From: Planctomycetota bacterium
GTDB taxonomy: Bacteria > Planctomycetota > UBA1135
NCBI GenBank assembly: GCA_029941685.1
Contig: JAPYTC010000004.1
Coordinates: forward strand, 1 to 44,389
Length of the DNA: 44,389 bases
Reading direction: 5' to 3'
Of the stretch, positions 34,912 to 41,662 are shown piece by piece. Below the pieces are notes generated by a model. The model saw nothing but the letters and a program-made list of their open reading frames with translations, was not told the origin of the DNA and searched no databases. A program made the position numbers and the translations under genes. Positions within the stretch are counted from its first letter, which is position 1. Every line of letters starts with the position of its first letter.

Positions 34912-35622
34912 CTAAGCCGTCGCGCCGTTTGGTGAATCGAGCGTCCAGCTGCAGAGCTTGAAAAAATCTGCGAGACTGAGCAGCTCTTGCTTGACAGTAG
35001 ATGCAAAATCTTCACCAAGCCCTATGACATCTGTCGATTGCATGCGGTGCACAATTTCGACTGCATTCTCGCCGGGGTTAACCGTACCGGCAATATCGCG
35101 CCAATCGCGGTTGCTCATGTCTGATAATGAACGCGCACCTCCATTATTAAGTTCGAAATTAAAATTGCTTGATGCTTTCTGAGCAGCGGCAACAATCTCA
35201 TCACGTGAATAGTCCTCTTCGGCACGCTTAATTAGCACATTCAGGTCATACCAAGCCGTTTCATCAATACGGACTCCCCACCAACATTGCTTATCGTCGA
35301 TGCAAATTTGCATATGCACATTGTTACGCGCTGAATTTAAATCTTTCCCCAACTCTTTGCCCAAAAATGACTGAAGCTTCTTACGGGATTTTTTGTCGCG
35401 AAATATCATGGTGCGCTGGCGACGCACACGCTTACGGTTAGTGTGGTGCGGATGATGCAGAGACTCGCGGCGGTCCAAGGCTATGCCAACTTCGGCAAAC
35501 TGCTCACACACCTCGTTACCTAAAGCCTGCAAGCGGCGGCGCACCTCTAAACGGCGGCCGTTCCATTGGTCGTCGCCCTGAAAGCGAGAACTAAACAATT
35601 CAAAGTCGGATTCGAAAAACAT
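34912..35622 (-). CDS. Protein of unknown function
   Basis: A 236-residue soluble protein I do not recognise. It has an N-terminal helix-rich region (GRRLEVRRRLQALGNEVC), a basic patch (HHPHHTNRKRVRRQRTM), an internal KCWWG-like stretch reading DDKQCWWGVRIDETAWYDL, and an acidic C terminus. No signal or membrane segment is seen. The start is taken as ATG 35622, seven bases after TATGAT and family-like from MFFESDFELF; a GTG at 35658 is possible but would lie inside the upstream terminator. A strong terminator ends 13 bases before the ATG, so either attenuation or an independent promoter controls it. Confidence 0.75.
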   Translation of the reverse strand: MFFESDFELFSSRFQGDDQWNGRRLEVRRRLQALGNEVCEQFAEVGIALDRRESLHHPHHTNRKRVRRQRTMIFRDKKSRKKLQSFLGKELGKDLNSARNNVHMQICIDDKQCWWGVRIDETAWYDLNVLIKRAEEDYSRDEIVAAAQKASSNFNFELNNGGARSLSDMSNRDWRDIAGTVNPGENAVEIVHRMQSTDVIGLGEDFASTVKQELLSLADFFKLCSWTLDSPNGATA

Positions 35623-35634
35623 GGGACATATCAT

Positions 35635-35668
35635 AAAAAATGCGGCCCTAGTTTTCACTAAGACCGCA
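35635..35668 (-). terminator. Strong intrinsic terminator, minus strand
   Basis: A 12-bp stem with a GAAA loop includes three G-U pairs that form only in minus-strand RNA, followed by TTTTTT. The wobble pairs fix the direction of transcription. Confidence 0.85.
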
Positions 35669-35701
35669 ACTCCATCCCCTCAGATGGCACCTTTCGGTGT
35701 T
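35635..35701 (-). ncRNA. Candidate small RNA or 5' attenuator
   Basis: On the minus strand TTGAGT (35735-35730) and TATCAT (35713-35708), spaced 16, predict a start near 35701. The roughly 67-base RNA would fold into three hairpins. These are CACC-GAAA-GGTG (35699-35688), CCATC/GATGG (35687-35672), and a 12-bp terminator stem with a GAAA tetraloop (35668-35641) followed by six T. The U-run ends at 35635, 13 bases before the next gene. It could be a free small RNA or a riboswitch/attenuator for that gene. I match it to no known family. Confidence 0.6.
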
Positions 35702-35803
35702 CGCCAAATGATAGTATCTCTGTAACACAACTCAAATAACATTCGGCTGTTTATTATTTATTTAGAAAATAGATACGCAAAAGCTACTTCCTATTGAGCG
35801 CGA

Positions 35804-36076
35804 CTATTCTAGGCCTTGCTTATTTTCTACGGCTACTTCGTGCTCGCGGTCGCCCTGAGAACCGGCGCGACGGGATTCTAAGTTACGCAACATCGCAATT
35901 TTTCCGTAAACAATGATCTCGTCGCCATCAGCGCTAATCGCCGTACCCTTCGTCACCGAGACGTAAATCCATTAGCGAGCGATTGAGCATCCAGTCGAGT
36001 GAAGCGCCACTGTGCTAATACGCACAATGAATAACGACAGAGACAATACCATCAGGACGGCGATGAGGGACATCAT
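35804..36076 (-). pseudogene. Remnant of a TrkA-C (RCK_C) domain membrane protein
   Basis: From ATG 36076 the frame gives MMSLIAVLMVLSLSLFIVRI then STVALHSTG, the first membrane helix of TrkA-C-type potassium-channel-like proteins, before reaching TAA. In a second frame the text continues WMLNRSLMDLRLGDEGYG, matching the start of their TrkA-C domain. In the first frame again comes GTAISADGDEIIVYGKIAML, then ESRRAGSQGDREHEVAV, matching the domain end, with TAG at 35804. The other membrane helices and much of the regulatory domain are missing. This is an internally deleted, frameshifted relic. The family match is from memory. Confidence 0.75.
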
Positions 36077-36087
36077 GTTAGGTATGG

Positions 36088-36093
36088 TAAACT
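36088..36093 (+). promoter_or_regulatory. -10 box TAAACT for a leaderless start at 36101
   Basis: TAAACT is followed by seven bases and ATG 36101. TATGGT (36083-36088) is an alternative -10. Confidence 0.45.
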
Positions 36094-36100
36094 CCCCGCG

Positions 36101-38059
36101 ATGGAAACCCAATCCCCGCTTCTAAAAGGACTCAATTCTGAGCAGCTTCATGCGGTAACCAAGACTGAAGGTCCATTGTTGGTATTGGCAGGGGCAGGCA
36201 CCGGCAAAACGCGAGTGATTACGATTCGCACAGTGCATTTAATGAATGAGGGTGTGGCACCAGAAAACATTTTGCTGGTCACTTTTACCAACAAAGCAGC
36301 CCGTGAAATGCGCGAGCGACTGCGCAAGCTTTGTGGTGACAAAGCTAAACAGGTTACGTGCGGCACATTCCATAGCTTTTGTATTCGTATGATTCGTGAG
36401 CACCACCAGAAACTGAATCTTCCCAAAACGTTCGGCATCTGTGATTCCTCTGACCAGCTCAACGCCATCAAAGCGCAATTGCGTGAATTGCGCATCGCCG
36501 AGACAACGGTTAACCCACGTGCGGCACAGTCGCGAATCTCGTTGTTCAAAAACTCATTGATTTTGCCCGAGCAAGCCTTCGAAGAAGCTGAAGACGATTA
36601 TGACTTCATAATCGCGCGGTGCTATGAGAAGTATCAAGAGTATTTACGTCGTTCACGCGTACTCGACTTCGACGATTTCTTACTATACACGCACGAACTG
36701 CTACGCGACAACGAAGATGTACGTACCCAACTAGAGAAGCAGTTCAAATATGTAATGATCGATGAGTATCAAGACACAAATACTCCTCAGTACGAGATCG
36801 TTCGCGCAATCGTCAAAAACCACCGTAATATTTGTGTAGTAGGCGACGACGACCAGTCCATTTACGGCTGGCGTGGTGCTGACATCCAAAAGATTTTGGG
36901 CTTCGAGAAAGACTTTCCTGGTGCTGACAAAGTTTATCTCGGTATCAATTATCGCTCAACGCAAGAGATTGTTGATGCGGCGAATATGGTGATTAGAAAC
37001 AACAGCTCGCGTCACGAAAAAGAATTGCGCTCATCCTACGGCCCTGGAGAGTCCGTGGCGATTATGCGTGTCGAAGACGAAAACCATGAAGCAAGTCACA
37101 TTTGCGGCGACATTAAATACCAGGTCGGTCGTGAGCAGGCCCACTATCGTGATTTTGCGATTTTATGTCGCACGGCGCAGCAACCGCGAGCCTTCGAAGC
37201 CGAATTGCGTGGCGCAAATATCCCTTATAAGTTAGTGGGTGGTCAAAGTTTTTTCGATCGTAAAGAGGTGCGGGACATTTTGTCTTATTTACGCGTCATT
37301 GACAACCCTGCCGACGAAACATCATTTTTGCGCATTGTTAATACCCCGCCGCGCGGCATTGGCAAAGGCACTATCGACAAAGCTTTAGCGCAAGCGACCG
37401 AGCAAGGCAAAGGTGCGTATGAGATGTTTAAAGAGATGCATCAGGCAAAAGAGCTGGCGTCCGCAGCTAGTAAGGGTTTTGATCGTTTGAGTAATGCATT
37501 ACGCGCTGCTTACGTCAGCGCCCAGGCCAATGAAGATTTGGTTTCTACATTGCGCAAGTTGATCAGTGACATCGATTACCACCAAGAGGTCGCACGCTGT
37601 TACCCCGATCCTGATACTGCGCAAACGCGATGGGCCGGAGTCGATGAGATTTTAAACTTCGCAGAAAACTATCAACGCAAAAACAAGGATGCCGACCTTA
37701 ATGGGTTTTTGCAAGAGCTGATGCTTGATGAAAGCGACAAAGATGACGATGACAATTCGAATCAAGTCACGTTAATGACATTACACGCAGCGAAAGGACT
37801 AGAGTTTCGCAACGTTTATTTAGTCGGACTCGAAGAAGGTATCTTACCGCACAAACGTTCGGCAGTCGAAGGTACCATCGAAGAAGAACGCCGCCTGATG
37901 TATGTCGGCGTCACTCGTGCGCAGCGCTTGTTAGTAATGACGTTCTGCACCGCACGCGCTAAATTCGGAAAACTACAAGCATGTCATCCGTCACGTTTTT
38001 TGTTTGAAATAAAAGGGAAAACTCCACCTGACGATTGGGTGCCTGCTAGCGAAGTGTAG
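36101..38059 (+). CDS. UvrD/PcrA-type ATP-dependent DNA helicase
   Basis: A 652-residue superfamily 1A 3'-5' helicase for repair and replication restart. Seen: Q motif LNSEQLHAV, Walker A LAGAGTGKTRV, motif Ia TFTNKAAREM, motif II DEYQDTN, motif III VGDDDQSIYGWRGAD, motif IV NYRST, motif V VTLMTLHAAKGLEF and motif VI RLMYVGVTRAQ. The C terminus is short, closer to Rep or PcrA without the long tail. It converges with the GT-C gene, overlapping by 14 bases. Confidence 0.94.
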   Translation: METQSPLLKGLNSEQLHAVTKTEGPLLVLAGAGTGKTRVITIRTVHLMNEGVAPENILLVTFTNKAAREMRERLRKLCGDKAKQVTCGTFHSFCIRMIREHHQKLNLPKTFGICDSSDQLNAIKAQLRELRIAETTVNPRAAQSRISLFKNSLILPEQAFEEAEDDYDFIIARCYEKYQEYLRRSRVLDFDDFLLYTHELLRDNEDVRTQLEKQFKYVMIDEYQDTNTPQYEIVRAIVKNHRNICVVGDDDQSIYGWRGADIQKILGFEKDFPGADKVYLGINYRSTQEIVDAANMVIRNNSSRHEKELRSSYGPGESVAIMRVEDENHEASHICGDIKYQVGREQAHYRDFAILCRTAQQPRAFEAELRGANIPYKLVGGQSFFDRKEVRDILSYLRVIDNPADETSFLRIVNTPPRGIGKGTIDKALAQATEQGKGAYEMFKEMHQAKELASAASKGFDRLSNALRAAYVSAQANEDLVSTLRKLISDIDYHQEVARCYPDPDTAQTRWAGVDEILNFAENYQRKNKDADLNGFLQELMLDESDKDDDDNSNQVTLMTLHAAKGLEFRNVYLVGLEEGILPHKRSAVEGTIEEERRLMYVGVTRAQRLLVMTFCTARAKFGKLQACHPSRFLFEIKGKTPPDDWVPASEV

Positions 38060-39401
38060 GCACGGTGTCGTGGTCGGTGTAGTGAATACGCACGACATTC
38101 TTGTCGCTATTACCCGACGCCAAAGACTGTGGCAAAACAAGGTCTTTGTTCAATTCGCGGCGCAACAAATAGCGTAAGCGCGCTAACCCGCCTCCATGCT
38201 CGAGGAAATTTGTTGCTTGTTCTTCATCAACACCAGCAACATCAACGACTAGCGTTGTATTTTCGTCGACTGTTATCTCAAGCAGTTGCACGAACTGAAC
38301 ACAGTTCTGATCACTGATAGTCTTGTAAGGCTGATTAATGTCTTTAAGAATTCCGCCGGTGATGAACAGCAACATGGCGATGACAACAACCGCTGTTGCG
38401 CGTGGTGACGGCAACAAGCGCTCGAGACCAACAGCGGCGCAAATGCAAATAGCTGGCGCCAAAAATATCGCGACACGCACGCTACCGCCGTATGGATAAG
38501 CTTGAATAGCTGCAGCGATGAACAAGAACGGCAAGCTGCCGTAGAGAAGCGCTAGCTGTGATTTGCGCTGCTGGCGCCATAACACTAGCACGCCTAGTAT
38601 TTGCAACAGCAGTGTGGCGGATGAACCGAAATGACGTCCACCAGTGGGATAGGCTGACATGTAACCGGCATGGCGCTCGATTAACCAGGAAGGTACCGTC
38701 CACCATTCGCTGATTGGCGGGAAAGCGGTAACCCACATATCCATTTCGTGTAACCATGATGCAGCTTCAGCATGTGGTGAGGTGAAACTAATAGTCATCC
38801 ATGTGTATTCAGCAATGAGCAGCACACCGCCAATGAATAGCAAGTTACGTTGAGCTGACAAGTTGTAATACAAATACAAACCACACCCAGCGACAACGAA
38901 CATTGATGGCAGGCTAAAGAAAATGCCCAGCGCGGCAACTACAATAAACTTTTTGGGTGCCGAGCTTAACGCTGATTCAATTAACAATAGAGCAATCAAT
39001 AAATCGAAAGCATAGGGTTTTACTTCGATGCTGTAACGCATCGGATAATACGACGCACAAAAAATCGCTAGAGAAAACAAGGCTGCGCGTGGCTCGACCA
39101 CTTTTTGAGCCACTCGCCAAAACACTAATACGCTCACAGCACCAGCAACAAAGGAAGGCAAGCGCAGCATAAACAAACTGCCGCCGCCGATATCGAACAT
39201 TAACTTTTCTAGCCATAGCCAACCTAATGGACCAATTTGCCCGTATTCAAGCGGTTGGAACAAATCGGCATAGCTAGCATCAAAAAAGTTGATTGCCACC
39301 ATCGCTTCGTCGCCCCAAATTGGAAAATCAAGGAAGAGGCGCGTAAGTCGCCACACAAGGCACAGCCCAATTAAAGCAAATGCCCAACGGTTTTTTACCA
39401 T
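38046..39401 (-). CDS. GT-C family (ArnT/PMT-like) membrane glycosyltransferase
   Basis: A 451-residue polytopic protein with about ten hydrophobic helices. An early extracytoplasmic acidic motif, FPIWGDEAMVAI, is followed by QIGPLGWLWLEKL. This is the layout of GT-C lipid-linked sugar transferases of the ArnT/PMT type. The soluble C-terminal tail is short. The acceptor is unknown; LPS or protein glycosylation is usual. The start is ATG 39401, overlapping the fabH end by seven bases, so both share a transcript. Confidence 0.8.
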   Translation of the reverse strand: MVKNRWAFALIGLCLVWRLTRLFLDFPIWGDEAMVAINFFDASYADLFQPLEYGQIGPLGWLWLEKLMFDIGGGSLFMLRLPSFVAGAVSVLVFWRVAQKVVEPRAALFSLAIFCASYYPMRYSIEVKPYAFDLLIALLLIESALSSAPKKFIVVAALGIFFSLPSMFVVAGCGLYLYYNLSAQRNLLFIGGVLLIAEYTWMTISFTSPHAEAASWLHEMDMWVTAFPPISEWWTVPSWLIERHAGYMSAYPTGGRHFGSSATLLLQILGVLVLWRQQRKSQLALLYGSLPFLFIAAAIQAYPYGGSVRVAIFLAPAICICAAVGLERLLPSPRATAVVVIAMLLFITGGILKDINQPYKTISDQNCVQFVQLLEITVDENTTLVVDVAGVDEEQATNFLEHGGGLARLRYLLRRELNKDLVLPQSLASGNSDKNVVRIHYTDHDTVPTLR

Positions 39402-40387
39402 AAAATGCGTGCGCCAGACCAAGTGAGGCCAGCACCGAATGCACCAAGCACTAAGTACTTATCTTTTTCGAACAAGCCTTTGTGGTAACCCTCCGACAAC
39501 AATAACGGCACCGATGCAGATGAAGTGTTGCCGTACTTTGCAATGTTATGCAAAACTTTATGTGGTGGAATACCCAAATGCGCAGTCGCCTGCTCGAGAA
39601 TACGACGATTCATTTGGTGCGGGATCATCCAGCCTAGCTTGGCAGGGTCTTGACCTGTCATCGCCCAGTCGAGTAACCAAATCATTTTGGTTGCCGCGAA
39701 ACGATATACCGGGCGGCCGTCCATGAAAATGAAGTGCGACTTTTCGTCGAGGATTTCGTGCGATATCGGATCTGCTCCGCCACCACGCTTACGAATGATG
39801 TACTTGGCGCCGGCACCTTGCGCACCAATGGTGATGTCTTCGATGAGTCCGCGCTTACAAACTGAATGCGGTTGTAGAACCATCGCGCCTGATGCGTCAC
39901 CGAATAGTACCGCTGTTGAGCGATCTTCTTTGTTGATCATACGTGACATTGCATCGCCACCAACGACCAACACGTTTTTGTATTTCCCGGTTTCGACGAA
40001 TTGCGTGCCAACTGCAAGCGCATACATAAAACCAGAACACGCAGCAGCCACATCGAATGCGCCACAGTCGTTAGTGATGCCGAGACGGTCTTGCAAAATA
40101 CAAGCCGCAGAAGGCGCGGTGTAGTCGCCCGAAACCGAACCAACCACAATCATGTCGATGTCGTTGGCATCAATACCGGCATCTTTGATCGCCATTTCAG
40201 AGGCGCCCTTAAACATATCGGTCGGCACCTCATCGTCGGTCAACCAACGGCGTTCCGCAATACCTGTTCGCTTGGTGATCCATTCATCGGACGTGTCGAG
40301 GTATTTGGCAAACCACTGATTAGTGATTACTTGGCTTGGCACCCAGTGCCCAATGCCAGCGACGCCGGCGGGAATTAGCTGTTTCAT
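39395..40387 (-). CDS. fabH: 3-oxoacyl-ACP synthase III
   Basis: A 330-residue ketoacyl synthase III that starts fatty-acid synthesis by condensing acetyl-CoA with malonyl-ACP. The catalytic Cys is in VAAACSGFMYAL, His in GWMIPHQMNRRI, and Asn in AKYGNTSSASVP. Length is slightly above E. coli FabH. A perfect TATAAT (40430-40425) lies 37 bases before the ATG, making a short leader. This is an exception to the leaderless pattern nearby. A secondary-metabolism KAS III is possible but nothing suggests it. Confidence 0.92.
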   Translation of the reverse strand: MKQLIPAGVAGIGHWVPSQVITNQWFAKYLDTSDEWITKRTGIAERRWLTDDEVPTDMFKGASEMAIKDAGIDANDIDMIVVGSVSGDYTAPSAACILQDRLGITNDCGAFDVAAACSGFMYALAVGTQFVETGKYKNVLVVGGDAMSRMINKEDRSTAVLFGDASGAMVLQPHSVCKRGLIEDITIGAQGAGAKYIIRKRGGGADPISHEILDEKSHFIFMDGRPVYRFAATKMIWLLDWAMTGQDPAKLGWMIPHQMNRRILEQATAHLGIPPHKVLHNIAKYGNTSSASVPLLLSEGYHKGLFEKDKYLVLGAFGAGLTWSGARILW

Positions 40388-40424
40388 TGCTTATTACGGT
40401 TATTGGCGGGGACCAATGTCCTCG

Positions 40425-40430
40425 ATTATA
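40425..40430 (-). promoter_or_regulatory. -10 box TATAAT upstream of fabH
   Basis: A consensus TATAAT on the minus strand would start transcription about 30 bases before ATG 40387. No clear Shine-Dalgarno lies in the leader. Confidence 0.5.
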
Positions 40431-40471
40431 CCTTATCGGCTATCAGGGGGAAAAGACTGCATTAATCTTAT

Positions 40472-41659
40472 CTAAAAATCAGAGCGGCCTTCCCATTCGA
40501 GGATGGTCTGCTTTAGCTTGGAGTAAGTGGGCACATAAAAATCGGCGAACACCACGCGTCCTTGGTCGTCAATGACGATTGTGGTTGGGGTGATTTGCGA
40601 AGCTGGGAGGTCTTCGTATTTTTCGGTGATAATTCGATCTTGCTCGATTTTAAAAGCATCTATGTCGTCGTCGGTGCGATCGCTCAACATGATGTACGCG
40701 GGCTTGTAAACCTTCGCGTATTTCTCCATGTCACTTTTGCTATCACCCAACATGCCGCCGGCATTATTAAAGCCAAGAACTTGTAGCTCGGCGTCATCGA
40801 AATGCAAACTAATCGCATCGATCAGCGGAGATGCTGCCTTGCATGAGGTGCATGTAGAGAACCAAGTTGTAAACATTCGATATTTCGCCTTGGTGTGAGG
40901 CTTACTCATATCTAGAAACAACTTACTGACTTTAGCGTCGTCATGAGTTTTGGTGGTTAGTGTTTCTTGAGCAATTCCTTTACTGACTTTAGCAATCGAA
41001 CTTACTGAGTAACCACTGCCATTCGGCGAATCAGCAGGATTTTCGTAAACAGTAATCAATTGTCCCGGCAACGCCTCAGCCACAACAGTAGTCGCGCCCT
41101 TTGGCCATTGCACAATAAAGCTTGCGGATTCGTTTGCACCAATACCTATCGGCATGGTGCGCGAATTCTGCGCCGCCAATCCTTCGCCACAACGCAACTC
41201 ACGACTGATGTTTAAATCACCAGACTTCAGCAAAACTTTAGCGCCAATACCATCGCGCGCGCCCCACTTATCCGAAGCGGACGCAGTCTTATTGCCTCCT
41301 TCCAAACGAATATAAATCGGCTGATAGGTGGTCTCTGCTGGCATCAAATCGCCAATCTTGTTCCGGTATAACTGAACGTACGGGCGGTTACCGCTGACAA
41401 GGACGAAGTCTTGGTAACCATCGCGGTCGTAGTCGAATAGCGCAATGGCACGCGCATCACCCTTGTGGTCAGCACCCGAAATGCCTGACTGTGTCGAGAA
41501 TTCTTTACCACCGATGTTCAACCAAAAGTGGTTAGGCTCGCTACCCGAAAATGATGCGCCCGAACCGACTTGACCTGGGTCAATGACAACACCAACATCT
41601 TTCCCTTGTTTGATATTTGCATTTTTGTCTCCGCGAACCACGGAGCGCCAAAAATCACT
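40472..41659 (-). CDS. C-terminal part of split FG-GAP/ASPIC protein: last FG-GAP repeat, ASPIC-UnbV and thioredoxin domains
   Basis: This frame continues directly, in phase, from the TGA at 41662-41660. It starts SDFWRSVVRGDKNAN, then holds one more FG-GAP repeat (LFDYDRDGYQDFVLVSG). An ASPIC/UnbV domain follows (RDGIGAKVLL, LRCGEGLAAQNSRTMPIGIG, VQWPKGATT). A C-terminal thioredoxin-like domain has the CxxC motif in TTWFSTCTSCKAASP and an ITPTTIVIDDQGRVV beta strand. It lacks a convincing start: only GTG 41641, with no -10 or Shine-Dalgarno. ASPIC domains normally sit in the same chain as the repeats, so it is best read as the second half of the 41660-43738 gene. Confidence 0.85.
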   Translation of the reverse strand, partial: SDFWRSVVRGDKNANIKQGKDVGVVIDPGQVGSGASFSGSEPNHFWLNIGGKEFSTQSGISGADHKGDARAIALFDYDRDGYQDFVLVSGNRPYVQLYRNKIGDLMPAETTYQPIYIRLEGGNKTASASDKWGARDGIGAKVLLKSGDLNISRELRCGEGLAAQNSRTMPIGIGANESASFIVQWPKGATTVVAEALPGQLITVYENPADSPNGSGYSVSSIAKVSKGIAQETLTTKTHDDAKVSKLFLDMSKPHTKAKYRMFTTWFSTCTSCKAASPLIDAISLHFDDAELQVLGFNNAGGMLGDSKSDMEKYAKVYKPAYIMLSDRTDDDIDAFKIEQDRIITEKYEDLPASQITPTTIVIDDQGRVVFADFYVPTYSKLKQTILEWEGRSDF

Positions 41660-41662
41660 TCA
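41621..41662 (-). promoter_or_regulatory. In-frame TGA followed by a SECIS-like hairpin
   Basis: TGA (41662-41660) is followed by four bases and a hairpin. The lower stem ATTTTTG/CAAAAAT is 7 bp. An internal loop GCG opposite A separates it from the upper stem CTCCGTG/CGCGGAG (7 bp, one G-U). The loop is GUU, at +22 to +24 from the TGA. Bacterial SECIS elements have their apical loop, with an early G and GU, roughly 16-37 bases after the UGA. The geometry fits; decoding is unproven. Confidence 0.55.

Noticed and set aside
40472-41641. Treating the ASPIC/thioredoxin part as an independent gene starting at GTG 41641
   Set aside because: It lacks a -10 box, a Shine-Dalgarno and a signal peptide, and begins inside a seventh FG-GAP blade in phase with the upstream gene.
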